Source: Urechis unicinctus (Eukaryota; Annelida; Polychaeta; Xenopneusta; Urechidae). Taken from it: DNA of 64,000 bases. The first letter of the stretch is position 1. The number at the start of each line of letters is the position of its first letter. Position numbers and translations under genes: made by a program. Positions 45,085-57,328 of the stretch are shown in pieces. The DNA lies in the NCBI GenBank assembly GCA_034190875.2, contig CM067355.1, positions 33,797,314 through 33,861,313 of the forward strand. Direction: 5' to 3'. The notes under the pieces were generated by a model. It did not search any database and was not told the origin of the DNA. It saw nothing but the letters and a program-made list of their open reading frames with translations.

Positions 45085-45392
45085 GCGCGCTCAGATCGAT
45101 GTGCTCAAGGCAGAGCACTGCAGAGCACTGCGGAGCCTTTCAACCCACAGGATAATGGTTCGATACCAAGGTTTGAAAACCTGACCGGTTCCCTGTGACT
45201 CGGATGATCACGTTAAGTGGCGGTCCATTCTCTGAAAAGGGATGCATCCCACCCGGTAGTACCTTGCTGGACCTTCCATGCTCTGGGTAAAGGGTACTTG
45301 TGGGTAACTGTCTAAGCATCACAATCATCATCATCCACTACCGTCGTTGTTGAAAGAGACGTAAAACCCTAATATTACCATTACCTATCAAA
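45085..45392 (+). mobile_element. tRNA-derived SINE
   Basis: Contains an exact polymerase III B box ggttcgatacc (45157-45167) after a degenerate tRNA-like head, then a body with gatgatcacgttaagtggcgg, and ends near ttgaaagagacgtaaaaccc and a taatattaccattacc tail. A body fragment recurs at 39.77 kb. The A box is too degraded to place exactly. Confidence 0.6.
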
Positions 45393-45814
45393 TTGGGGAG
45401 CAATTTGCCCTATAACTGGAGGGAGTTAGCTGTCATGCACTTGTAGAAAGGCGGCCCCAATTGTATAATGTTCACTATGCCCCGGCATTGGGTTTTTATC
45501 CTTGTTGCTGTTTTGCATCTCATTTAATATCAGTACTGATTATAAATGAAGGCATATATCTAAATTAACCATTAACTACCAGTTGTGACATACGCTAGGT
45601 GACAAGAAAGCATAATGTTTTATAAACGATCCCTACACACATCCATATCTGCCCGGTAGGTTACTATAATTACCGCTATTCCACCCCAGCTCGCGTCAAT
45701 ACTCACCAATTTTAGACATGGAGTGTGCTGGTTCATTGATGGCGTTGCAATTCTTAAAAGGCGGCATGAAAAAGTCTCCTCTTGGTTCTTTGTAGGGTAT
45801 ATATTCCCCTCCCT
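45393..45814. other. Noncoding DNA
   Basis: Nothing recognised. Confidence 0.55.
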
Positions 45815-46085
45815 ACCACAAACGCTCCCTTTCGCTAATGCTCCCTTCTACTAACTCTCCCTACCACCAACACTCTCTCCCACCAACCCTCCCTGCCACT
45901 AACACTCCCTACCACTATCCCTCCCTTTCACCAACCATCCCATCCACCATCCCTCCCAACCACTAACGCTCCCTACCATCAACCCTCCCATCCATCAATC
46001 CTCCCTACCATCAACCCTCCCTACCCCGGAATGCTTGATGATGATGACGATCATGATGATGGGGGTTATGATGATGATGAAAATT
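45815..46085 (+). repeat. Pyrimidine-rich degenerate repeat and (GAT)n
   Basis: Loose array of ctccctaccaccaac-like words to 46027, followed by a (gat)n tract at 46033-46080. Confidence 0.85.
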
Positions 46086-46168
46086 TAATGAATTGTGACC
46101 GTCCTTATCAATTAGATATTATGTAATAACTGCAGAAAGCGTCGTCAACCAGTGTGGAGTCATAATGC

Positions 46169-46170
<2 letters not shown>

Positions 46171-46200
<30 letters not shown>
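46171..46200 (+). repeat. C30 homopolymer
   Basis: Thirty consecutive C. The true length is uncertain for any sequencing method. Confidence 0.95.
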
Positions 46201-46279
46201 TTAAATACCTAACCGTGATATCTGAAGTAAACGGCCACTATCCAAATTAAATAGTCCCGGTGTAGCAAGTAGAGCCCTT

Positions 46280-46650
46280 TGAAGTAAACATTCCCAACCC
46301 GTCTATTCCCATAACAATTAACATCAGCCCGTTTGATCTTCAATTAAAGCTAAAGGTAATTGTACCTCCACGCTTGCTGACGACACCACACATTTGTATA
46401 AATACCTCCGTCCCCAGAAGTTAAAAACACATTCAGCATTGGGGCAACGAAACAGTCACCGTCGTACGGACCTAGTTGGAAGGCCAACTCCGTACGGCAC
46501 ATAGAAGTTTGGAATTCCAGCTCAGCAGTAGCCTCTGGACATCACCAGAGTTACTCCATACCACAGTTTTGTAATATATATATTCGGACTTGCGGGATAC
46601 GGAATCCGTACCCCAACATTCAGAAATAAACCTCCTTTTTCTAGTTACCA
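46280..46650 (+). promoter_or_regulatory. Possible solo LTR or promoter block with hairpin
   Basis: TATAAATA at 46397, a strong stem-loop at about 46465-46498 (cgtacgga...tccgtacg with an inner gttgg/ccaac), a near-palindrome tacggaatccgta near 46600 and AATAAA at 46625 occur in that order over 230 bases, as in an LTR (TATA, transcript start, poly(A) signal). No partner LTR or internal genes are seen, so it may be a solo LTR or an unrelated promoter. Confidence 0.3.
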
Positions 46651-47174
46651 TTCAATTGACGTCTCATCTTCATCACTGCGACCATAAAGACTACGACGTT
46701 CACAGAGAAAGAATCATTGATTTCCCACATCTCCACACGGACCTCTTGCTGTTTTCTAGTTATAAACCGGCCCGTTTGTCTGTCTGTCTGTCTGTTGACT
46801 ACATTGTGCAACAGTTATGTGCACAGTATCCCTTCAAATCACTGCCTACGACATGTCTACGAGAAAGGTGATGGGAAACATGTTCCATTGGTCAGAGTAC
46901 CGCTTACGTAACACATGTATTGCTATCAAATATGCGAGTCTGAAGCCTGGGTCGAGTTTCCTTACGCCTTCAACACACTCCGCCCTGATTTTGACCCCAT
47001 TAAAGTTTGTCACCTACGCACACGACCGGTGACAGGCTGTCTCTGCCAAAGGCTCAGCTGACAGTTTAAGTACCGAGTATGCTGACACCTATCAACGAAC
47101 ACACCCAGTCGATCTTTGTCGTGGCCTTAGATGTAGTCAGTTATTCGTTGTAATAATTTATAGATCAAGTAGTT
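46651..47174. other. Noncoding DNA
   Basis: Short unrecognised frames only. Confidence 0.5.
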
Positions 47175-47410
47175 CTTTGGTCACTGAGTCAATGTGACAA
47201 ACTTATATGCAGTTTTATGGTCACTAAGTAATTGTGACAAACTCTGATACAGTTTGAAGGTCACTGAGTCCATGTGACAACCTCAGATGCAGTTTTATGG
47301 TTACCGAGTGTATGTGACAATCTTAGATACAATTGAATGGGTCCCCGAGTAAATGTGACAACCTCATAAACAGTGCTACGGCCAGTTAGTTATTGTGACA
47401 ACCTTCAAGT
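47175..47410 (+). repeat. 40-bp minisatellite, six copies
   Basis: Degenerate units of 40 bp built on ggtcactgagtcaatgtgacaa, with gtgacaa at 40-base intervals from 47194 to 47394. Confidence 0.9.
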
Positions 47411-47909
47411 GGTCAGCTAGTCCAGCCAAACATACTGGCACATTTCTATGATTGATGTGTTAATTCTAGCAGCCAGTCTCATGGAGAGGTGGGGGGGGGG
47501 GGAGCTCAATATGATGATTGTGTCTAGGGCTAATTGTACTAGAGTCAAGTGGGTTTCATGAAACACGCACCAGAGCACAGGTACGCCAGTCTTAAAACGC
47601 CCATCCTCTCTAGCCGCTTATGTATTAAGTCTTCAATGATTCAAGTGTATATTCACCAGCGGCTGACGTCAGTAATTGTTTAACTATTGAGTAGTAATAG
47701 TGTGTAATTATCCCCGTTCCCCGCTCTCGCGTCAGCTCGGCGCTTTAGTTCTCTGCTGGTCAGCTGATGTCATTTCCTGTGTCCTGTCTATCCCTCTACC
47801 TTCCCAGCTCCCTCTCTTTGGTCACCTCACTCGGGTTCCAGCCTCCTTACAGCGCGCTCATTTTGTATGACTTCAGGCAAAACCTGTACTTCGTGTAGAT
47901 TTCCTCTGC

Positions 47910-49056
47910 TTGGACACAAAAAAACCGTGGGGAAAGAACTGTTCAACAGACATGGCTTCGACGCCCTCAGCAACTCTTGCTACTACCACCATCTCTACGT
48001 CCATGACTTCTACCACCATGACGACATCAACTTCAGCTAATAGTGCAGGGCTCAGCCGTCCTGCTTCTCCACGTGCTTCTACGTCTGCGGCTAACTTCAG
48101 CGCCTACTACACTCGTCGAGCGCCCAGCTTCCTCAGCGGATTCCGTTGAAGAGGAGGATTTATTAAGCGAGCTAGTCACCTCAGCACGAGGAAAACAAGA
48201 TGGCTAAGAGACTCAAACTCTATAAGCTCAGAAACCAAATTGCCGCAACAAGGACACGCTTACAAGGTATGGACGATCTCATTAATTCTGCCGATCACTC
48301 ACAAACGACACCTCTGCCTACACCTCGGTTGGACACCCTCTTCTACCTCAATCAAGCACCCAGTTTAATTCCACTCACTTCCCCTCGTCGCACTTTCGTC
48401 ATGAAAGACAGCCGTTAAGCTCGGCAATGCCGTCACAACATAACGGTTGTAACATTCCATCAACGGCCCACTTCAGAAATTCAGAACAGCTCCTTCCACC
48501 ACCTAGCGGACCTCATGCCTCCTGTCTCAATACAGTGCACAACCAGTTTGTACTGCCACCTCCACCTGGACACAGTGCCGATAGCTTGTTCCTGCCTACA
48601 TCAAATAAGCACAAATTTTTATCTCCCGAACAATTCGTCCATCGAGCGGGCGTGTCAGAAATATCTTTTGAACAACTCTCAATGGCCGAGTTTGTCCTTG
48701 GTCAAACGAGAATTATCATGTCTAGCCTGCCACCAGAAATGCACGCCCGTCTTCAGCATCTCCAGGAAATAATGGTAATGGCGATGTCCTACCAGTGGTC
48801 CGCCGTACGATCTCTTTATGGCACGGCCCTTAAAGAGCTCAAAGAGGGCACACATCGGCTGTGGTCGGACTCCCTTTCCTTGTTGAAGGACGAAATGCTT
48901 CGCCCATCCCATTTGATATCTTTTCGGACCCCCACTACATTTCGACCCTCAGAAGAAATATGTTATCAATGGAATTTCGACCACAACGGCTGCCCAAGGG
49001 GACAAAGATGCAAATTCCAACACATCTGTAAAGAATGTTTTAAAGCTGGAGTTTAA
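47910..49056 (+). pseudogene. Second YR (DIRS-like) retrotransposon gag, broken
   Basis: A Thr/Ser-rich start (47910), a helical segment in a second frame (KLYKLRNQIAATRTRLQGMDD near 48210) and a third frame from 48427 to 49056. The C-terminal part resembles the Ngaro ORF1 layout: a helical region then a CCCH finger, C-x9-C-x5-C-x3-H, beginning CYQWNFDHNGC near 48960. Stops at 48148 and 48416 separate the frames. The product would be a nucleocapsid-like protein. It differs clearly from the 11.8-kb gag, so it is another family. Confidence 0.65.
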
Positions 49057-49176
49057 GAACAGCACAGGGCCAAATCTTGTAGACGTCGATACCCGGATGG
49101 CCACAACCATGGATCACAAACCACCCCCGCATCCAGTCAGTACAGCCACCAGTAGGCTTCTTTCTGGGATTGCTCC

Positions 49177-49600
49177 GTGTTATTACAAACCCTTACATTC
49201 TCTCTGCCCCCTTCTCTCCCTGTGGCCTCCAACCCCATCCCTACGATGGATCTCGAATGTATTATCAACACTCACGCCTCAATCAAAGCTACTGGGCTAC
49301 CTAACTTTCGAGCCGCAGAGATACAAGTAAGCTCTCGCTTACATGTTGATACATGGTGTGCACTATTGAATGATAACCATTTTACGGACATCGCCTTATG
49401 TGATTTACTTCGTTTTGGATTTCCTGTAAATTACACCGCCTCCAGACCGCCCAACGTGCCTGTCACCAACCACGCTTCAGCTATTCGCAACGCTATACAC
49501 TCGACAGCTACATCGCCACTGAAATCGCGAAAGGTGCAGTTCACTGCCGCGCCACACAGCGGCCGTCGCGTAACTGCGCGTCCTTTGGCGGGAACCCCAT
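49177..49600 (+). pseudogene. Start of the RT ORF of the second YR retrotransposon, truncated
   Basis: A frame with DLLRFGFPVNYTASRPP near 49400 matches the region before the RT domain in DIRS-type elements; EIAKGAVHC follows in a shifted frame near 49520. The reverse transcriptase core, RNase H and recombinase are missing, so the element is cut in GC-rich DNA near 49.6 kb. Confidence 0.55.
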
Positions 49601-49794
49601 TGACGCGCTGCGCACATTTTCGCGCCCGGTGCGATCGCGTCTGCGCCGCAACGAGTTGGTTTCAAAGAAATTTGTGCGCGCATAGCGACGAATTATTTCC
49701 GTTGAGTTTAGATCAAAGCCACACCTCATGTACGACACAATCCAAGTTCAAATATAAATGACCTAAGGTTCAGAAAGAAAATATACTTCCACTT

Positions 49795-50210
49795 GGAATA
49801 CAACCGAAAATCCGTTGTGGCTTCCCATAGACTACGTGGACCTATCATTTTTTAATTTTTCTGCTTTTTTACTGCACCATTTACCAAGTTGCTCAAAACT
49901 AGTACGAATATTATACACCGCACAGGGAATACAACCGAAAATCCATTGTGGCTTCCCATATTGGACCAATTTTTTTTATTTCGGCTCATAGTAAAACTCA
50001 TCGTTTAGTCAATCGGTTTTTTTATGGAGGTTCGAATATTGGAATACACCGCACTCAGGGAATACAAACGAAAATCCATTGTGGCTTTGTGGCTTCCCAT
50101 AGACTACGTGGACCTATCATTTTTTTAATTTCGGCTCATAGTACGTATACCACTGCACCATATTACCAAGTTTAGTTAAAAACTCATCGGTCAAATTTTT
50201 TTATGGAGGT
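49795..50210 (+). repeat. About 130-bp tandem repeat, three copies
   Basis: The word ggaatacaaccgaaaatcc followed by ttgtggcttcccata begins copies at about 49797, 49925 and 50057, each followed by a tttttatttcggctcatag-like part. Confidence 0.85.
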
Positions 50211-51094
50211 TTGACGTCATTCTGTAGAAAAATTAACAATAAATTCATAAATGGCTTGACGTAGAGTGCAGCGAGACATCAGTTTTTTCTTTATTTTTTG
50301 TAAAGCAGATACTGTGCTGTCTGTATGTTAAATATAATGCAATTCGCTGTATGAACTTTTCTGTAGAACCACAATATTATCAAAAACGCATAATTCCCAT
50401 TGGCTTAACATGTGGATCTTAAATTCGGCATACTCACAAATTTACACCGGTGACCTATACTTTTTATTTTACATTTTGAAATGGTACAAATTTAGATGAT
50501 TGACAGTGGTAGCAAGGAGCACATATTTTGTTGATTGGTGTCTGTAAGGGGTAGATCGATGTCCACATTATGATGATTGGCGTGTGACAGAGGTGGTTGG
50601 GTCCCCCACTTTTATGATTGGCGGTTATCAGAGATAGTTGGGTGTCCGATGATTGGCATGTATCAGAGGTGGTTGCAGCCCACATTTGGAGGATTGCTAG
50701 TATATGTAGATAGGTGCTTTCATTAGGAGATTAGCTTATATCAATTGTTGATTGGTGAAGTCATCTTGGGGAGTTTAAACAAACTTACACACCTACCCGT
50801 GTCTCCTATTGAGCAACACGAAAGCAGTTACTTTGTTAGCCCTACAAGACGAGATCGATTCAGACAACTACAAACACCAAACATACCCAAGTGATGGAGT
50901 TTTAGAGTGCAATGATGTTCACGGACAATTTTATCCCTTTGTGGCGGGCGATTTCATCCATGGTAATTAGTTAGAGTTCTATCAATTTGGAAGCGGTAGA
51001 AAGTCCGAAACGCAGCACCACGTTTGTTTACAAGTTCAAGCCCTCGTACATCGCGCATGCTCAGAATGACGTGACCCATCGACGACTAATACTA
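50211..51094. other. Noncoding DNA
   Basis: Loose gattggcgtgt-tcagaggtggttg repeats at 50500-50690. Nothing else recognised. Confidence 0.5.
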
Positions 51095-51225
51095 AGCCTG
51101 GGGCACTTAAGTGTATAGAGGTAGTATACATGTGCCGCGCGAAGGGGTATGTTTTTTCGGCCTCTCGACTTGTACGACGGGTTATACATTCGTATAATAC
51201 CTTGTACGATGGGGCCCCCCCGGGA
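51095..51225 (+). repeat. Dispersed repeat with TTGTACGACGGG motifs, copy 2
   Basis: Matches 11018-11100 and 11140-11200 closely (ggggcacttaagtgtatagag and cgacttgtacgacgggttat), with the middle part missing. It ends in a cccccccggg run. Confidence 0.8.
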
Positions 51226-52170
51226 TGCTAAAGCTATGCAGATGAGGTGGCGGGAAATCACGAGACCCAATATGTTCCAAAATGGCGGTCATCGTATCAC
51301 GATTTTTCAGAAATGATATATCGATGGCATTGAAGAATAGCGTCGAGTGGGGGTAAGTATTTTGGTGCGTAGGGACTTTGTACAGGTTCTTGATAAATGT
51401 TATTTTCTAGAGGCGTAGTGCAGCACTTTAACCCTAACGCGTTTTCTGCGACGCGTGGAAAATGATCGAAGCAGAACGGTATATATTCATATTACCGTTC
51501 GACCGGATCTATTACTTTGTGAGCACGAACAGTCAAATGCTTCTCTCAGTTTACGCCACTGACAACGTACGTTGGTTAATGTCAGTCTTCTATTCAAAGC
51601 AAGTAAATGATTGGGTTGCAGTCGTCACGGACTTTTACCCACAGCGAAAGCAATGTTTTCATCACCTGTAAAACTCAGTCCTTTCATGCATTTAACTTTT
51701 TGTCATCTCACTCTCCCTAACTACCCACGTCTCTGCCTACTGGGGATGTTTTCTCTTGCTTTTAGCCTCAGTGTTTATCGCCTTCACTACCTGGCACTCC
51801 AATGGAAGTCCGTAAGTTTCGTTTGCTGGCATGTTTGCATATTAGGTCTTTACGTCAGGATAAATATCCCAATTATCCACACTTATTCATATATTTTATC
51901 CCAATGTAGGCATATGCCACATACAAAGATGATAGGTATATTTCTAATTCTGACCTAAAAATAAGATCCAGTTCATGGAACATAAAAGAATCGTAAATCC
52001 GTATAACATTTCCAATTGCTGTCCAATAGAAAAATGTAAATATTTCCCGAAATCCTCAATAATAACTTTTTTCTCGTCTTGTAGTAAAAAGAAATGAGTT
52101 GAGAATGGTTAAGATATGGTCGATAACGGATGGAGATCAGTTGGTAGTAACTACCATGCCCACTTATCTG
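51226..52170. other. Noncoding DNA
   Basis: Short unrecognised frames only. Confidence 0.5.
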
Positions 52171-52174
52171 CTAT

Positions 52175-52184
52175 AAAAATGATA

Positions 52185-52243
<59 letters not shown>

Positions 52244-52396
52244 GAAGGAGAAGAAGAAGAAGAAGAAGAAGAAGAAGAAGAAGAAGAAGAAGAAAGAAGA
52301 AGAAGAAGAAGAAGAAGAAGAAGAAGAAGAAGAAGAAGAAGAAGAAGAAGAAGAAGAAGAAGAAGAAGAAGAAGAAGAAGAAGAAGAAGAAGAAGA
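52175..52396 (+). repeat. (GAT)n-(GAA)n compound microsatellite
   Basis: About 50 bp of gat repeats run into about 170 bp of gaa repeats. A frame encoding Met, Lys and Glu runs is an artefact. Long GAA tracts can form triplexes. Confidence 0.98.
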
Positions 52397-53689
52397 TGGT
52401 GTCTTAACCGTGTGGGTTTTATAGGTGAATATATTTCACATCTTATTATGATACGTAATAATATTACATCGTTTATTTGATTCGTATGAATTTGAACTGG
52501 TGAATTGTTCCGTACAATCTTGTTGAATTCGTATGGTCAATATGTCATACCAAACATACCATCTGTATAAAATTCACTTAAAGTTAAAGGTATCGTATCA
52601 AATACTTAACAGACATGTGTGCCATAACGCGCGTAAAAAAATTGGGACGTCAACCCAAACGTCACACATCACTGACCAGCGTTCGCCTTTATCTACCAAC
52701 TACTGCGTGGTTTGTTCACAGTTCAACTTTTCCCGTTCGTTCTGATATCTGTTGCTGTTTGACACCCATAGTGGGTTATCAGATTAAGCTCAGGTTCATA
52801 AAATATACCTTGCATTTCCTCGACAACATCATCAGCTGAAGAGCTTACTGAACAAGCGCTTCAGAACCTCGGCTCCGAGGTGTGTTGGAATATTTCATTT
52901 ACCTCTCGTTAGCCTCGTCTTATTCGTACTTGTGGGGACATTTTGACAGGTTTGAGATGTTGTGCTTGATTCGATATTGATACTGGTATTTTTGTTCGCT
53001 TCATCTGATGCTATTTCTATTATAGAATGAACAGTATTGTTGTATTGGTCAATCTCTCTTGTATATCATCACCATTCATAGTTAGATATTTTCGTTCATG
53101 GTAATATTCCATTGTTCAACATATACCACCACTTACAGCGCCCCACCCTAACACCAGCCCGCCATATTGCCATATTGCGAAGTAGCAACTTCTGAGGGGT
53201 TAGGGTCATGGGTCGATGGTTAACAACAGTTCGCCCGTCAAACAGGTTGTTTTCAAAGAATTATATTTAGAGCTCCTCTGCAAGAGTGTAGAGTTAACAG
53301 GGGAGTTGGCCACGACCTCGGCAGATATCCACTTTGTGAACAAATAACCAGAACGTTACATTGCAAGCTACGCAGTAAAGTGTATTTGTGTAATTTTAAG
53401 AGGGCCTGAATATGTCCAGTTTCAAACGGCCAAACTTGCCATCTTGGCTTCTTTCATCCCCCAACAAACGCAAACATACACGCATGCATTTACAAACCCA
53501 CAAACCCACCACCTCTCGATCCCTCCCATCCCTCAGTTAGATTTACAACTTTTCAGCCACTCGGGACTAAACCAATTTAGGCAAATGAAATTCACCCCTT
53601 TTCTCTCGTACCAGCTTAATTGTTGTCCAATTTTCATAAACCTTTAGAATCCTTTTAAAAACTTCTTTCTAACAAATTTTGGGCGATCA
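52397..53689. other. Noncoding DNA
   Basis: No supported gene or repeat. Confidence 0.5.
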
Positions 53690-53910
53690 AAGCACTTATA
53701 ATCAGTGTGATCGTGATTTCTGTACAAGTTATCATGCGCATAAGCAGTTAATGGAAGGTGTATGTGCGGTTGGTGGGCGGGGGTAAACCATCAGGTTTTA
53801 GTGAAACACATATGAAATATAACGCCTGGGTGTGTGCAATGCAGATTCTGTTAATCCACACAACAGAAGCTCAGGAAACATCGCTCTTGAAGAAACAGTG
53901 ATTTATTTAT
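53690..53910 (+). repeat. Duplicated unit, copy at 53.7 kb
   Basis: Homologous to 44020-44240: shared words include atttctgtacaagt, ttaatggaaggt, and gggtgtgtgcaatgc, same strand, with roughly 15-20% difference. Confidence 0.7.
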
Positions 53911-54759
53911 TTTTTTCTCCAGTCAAGGTTTTTCAGGCTTTTCTCCAGAACGGTTAAACATATCAACATGAAATTTTGGGGAATGATAGATCAAGTTGAG
54001 ACACAACTGGCGATCCAATTTGACGCGCATGCGCAGTGTTGGAGGCTTATGGGATGGATTTTTCGTCGATTTTTCCCCCATTTTCTGTAACTATCTCCTC
54101 CATAACTACTGCGGTTACGAACATATGAATTATATGGTTGTAACAAGCAATTATCGTAGCATGGAATAGGCGAAAAAAATACTTATTTTCACCTTTTGTA
54201 CTTTGTATAATGACATGTATTTTAGAGTACCTATCGCGATTTTTGCTACGACTTCTCTCCTCGCTGATATCTCTGAAACGGCTGTATTTACGGACATTAA
54301 ATTTTGTCAGTAATTAGAACTTGGCCTCGTGATAATGACTGTAACAGTATTTTAAGCATTCACAGTAAAAGAAAACTGTAAAAAGGACGTTTAGTTTGAA
54401 TGTTTTCTACTGCAGCAGCTTAACAGCAGGCTATCTGCAGTTCGTGTCTAAGTAGGCCAAACCTTACGTAATCGACCAGAGCCATTCATCGCTTACCTTG
54501 GCTGGCTTTAAGTGGTCATGTCAAAACAGGCCAAACCTTACGTAATCAATCAGCGCGGCATTCATCGCTTTCGCCGTGTATTGACTTGGTTTAGGGGTCA
54601 TGTCAAAACATCTAAGCGGCAGCAGCTTGTAATCTTATAATAGTGCGCGTTACCAGCTCTTCTCGGTCCGTGTATATACTGTCTTTATGTCTCAGCGACA
54701 GTGTGCACTGGATGTCCCGGTGCAATCAAAGCGGGTATATATACACAAACACGCATACA
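53911..54759. other. Noncoding DNA
   Basis: Contains a short duplicated block: ggccaaaccttacgtaatc occurs near 54456 and 54528 (about 72 bp apart). No gene recognised. Confidence 0.5.
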
Positions 54760-54888
54760 CGCACACATATATATATATATGTATACACACGGTTTCCGAT
54801 GCCAAGCTTCCGAGCGCCGGGCAGCTATCTATAAATAGCATATATATGTGTATATTTATAAGTGTGTGTGTTTATATACGTATATATC

Positions 54889-54966
<78 letters not shown>

Positions 54967-54997
54967 ATATATATGTATATACATATATATATACATA

Positions 54998-55051
<54 letters not shown>

Positions 55052-55059
55052 CACACATA

Positions 55060-55110
<51 letters not shown>

Positions 55111-55155
55111 ATACATATATACATATATATATACATACATATATATATTTATTTA
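54760..55155. repeat. (TA)n-rich imperfect microsatellite
   Basis: TA repeats interrupted by tgta, taca and ttta words. Frames on both strands encoding Ile-Tyr runs are artefacts. Confidence 0.97.
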
Positions 55156-55249
55156 TAGAAATGGCATGTTTAAGACACAAAGAATAGATATGGAAATGGA
55201 ATAATTGACGTGTGCATTCTGCAAATATCAATTGGTTTGGGTTTGTGTT

Positions 55250-55500
55250 ATGCAGTGTCTACATAGTCACAAGTCGACGCTCAGAATCAAGGCTACGCGC
55301 TAGACGAGTCGGTGATTAAAAGGCATTTTGTGAGCAACAAAGAAGGTAATTATTTAATTCATCAGTGGTAGTAAAGGAATTTTAAGACACAACTTTGGAA
55401 AAGTTTACGGGCTTGTGTTATGCAGTGTCTACATAACCACAAGTTGACCCTCAAAACCAAGACACCGAAGTAGACAAAACAGTGAACAACAAGAAGGTAA
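55250..55500 (+). repeat. Duplicated exon-like units, copies at 55 kb
   Basis: Two tandem units of about 170 bp, each with atgcag|tgtctacata at its left border (55252, 55424) and aagaag|gtaatt at its right border (about 55343, 55496). They are homologous to the block at 44341-44423. Their frames contain stops, so they are more likely noncoding exons or decayed duplicates than protein exons. Confidence 0.5.
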
Positions 55501-56642
55501 TTATTTTATTTATCAGTCACGTATCATGAGGAAATAAATCCAATTGGAATGTTGGCGCATTATTTCTTCATTGTATATTGGTGTCATGTGTGGCTACACA
55601 CACTGCCACATCGATTGACTACACATCCCCAGCTTTGTACTTATTGGTATATAACTGCCGACGCAGTTAGGTGTGTAGGCGTCATGTCTAAAAAGAAGCT
55701 AGCTTCAAATGGCCAAGCTTGCCATCTTGTCTTCCCGTTCTGTGATCTCCCCTTCTGTCTCAGTTAACTGAGCCAGCTTTTTAACCAGCTCACCCCTCTG
55801 GGTATACATGGCCATGTCAAGCCTCATAAGCTATCGGAGTGGCTGCCCATCTCATTTGGTCTATGTACCCACGTATGGCGTTATGAATACCACCCATGAA
55901 GATCGTTTCTGTCACGTGTTCTGCCACGACTGGTGGTCTCCTCATTTGTAGTATCTTTTCAGCTTCAGCTGCTGCATGGTCAATGCCTTGGAGGGCTATG
56001 GTTGCTTCTTGGGTCAACTTTTTTGTAACCACTCAGAGAATTCCAAACCAATATGGCTAGAATCACAAACACACCTATTGGCTAGTGTTGTAAACGCAAA
56101 CAGTATTCTGGTACGATAACTTACGATCCTTAGGTCATGGTAGGTCAAGCTTGATATTTGAATAATTGCGGTCGAGGTCTAGTGAATGACATTCTCTTGC
56201 TAAAACATTGTAAAAGTCATTGACAGCGTCCATAAGGAGCTCGCCTCAGTTTGATTCGTAACGTCTGGCACAATGGCCTCCTCTTCAGGGACTTCGTGGT
56301 CAAATGTTTGGTTGTCAAAATCCATGTGACGGTATTAAAGCTATATTCGTAATAGTTCATCTGTCAACATGTGTAGTATTTACGGTCTCCAGCTCCCCCT
56401 ATACTGAAGGATACGTGCGCCCCTTGGGCAGTCTGCAATTATAACTACCAAAACACTATCGACCAGAATCAACAACTTCTGATGCGCTTTTCTCGGCGAC
56501 CTCGGCCGATCTCAACCTTAGCGTTGTACAGAAACTTGTGCACGCCGTGGTTAAGAAAATGGCAATCAAGATTTCGATTTCTGGCAAGAGGTCATATCCA
56601 TCGATGACAGCGATGTGTATTACTGTAACTGTGACATATTGA
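55501..56642. other. Unrecognised DNA with a minus-strand frame
   Basis: A minus-strand frame at 56032-55817 (71 codons, Ala/Glu-rich, helical) continues past a stop in another frame as a coiled-coil-like segment to about 55700. It looks protein-derived but I cannot name it. It may relate to the viral-type fragment that follows. Confidence 0.35.
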
Positions 56643-56909
56643 AGGGCAACCGCCCAGTACCAGGGCATTGATACATCAGATGACAGAAATACGACCAAGA
56701 AACTGGTTGGGGCAGGAGACAAGGCTGAAACTGAGTTAGAGCACAAGGCCGACACCTACGGTAGGTTGTACATGCCGCTGGACTTAGAACTGTTCAAGAG
56801 CCACACGCGCTTCTACCACAGCGACAGACGTGAATACGAGCTCACGTTCAACGACTACAGTCGTGTGATTCACGCAACGGGTGTCACCAATGCCAGCTAC
56901 ACATTCTGA
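56643..56909 (+). pseudogene. Decayed capsid-like fragment of a Polinton/adintovirus-type element
   Basis: An 88-codon frame between stops. It contains GRLYMPLDLELFKSH and REYELTFNDYSRVIHATG, a pattern I associate with the major capsid protein of Polinton/Maverick-type elements (double jelly-roll). Similar but stop-interrupted text extends to both sides (about 56500-57000). Only a small part of the gene remains. The assignment rests on recognition of these motifs and is moderate. Minus-strand frames over it are shadows. Confidence 0.45.
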
Positions 56910-57169
56910 GTAGGACAAAGTCACCCAGCTAATCAACATTGTTGACCCTGGTGAATTGGAAATCGTTGTTTGAATCCTCGTGATGGGCACAACTATGACA
57001 TTGATTACTAAATCAACCAACCAATGAATTGACCAAACAACCATAGGTACTAATTTAACGCCAAAGTTGGTCTTGCCGAGCCCACTTGATCGCCGCTAGA
57101 CACTATGTTCATATCTTCCACGTTTGACCTGGAGTGGTGTGGCCTCTAAAGCAGTCAACAGCGATGATA

Positions 57170-57328
<159 letters not shown>

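Noticed and set aside
52116-52424. Met-Lys-Glu run protein
   Set aside because: A translated (GAT)n-(GAA)n tract.
54643-55231. Several Ile-Tyr-rich frames
   Set aside because: Low-complexity (TA)n translated in all frames; the same holds for 57109-57418 and 58181-58435.
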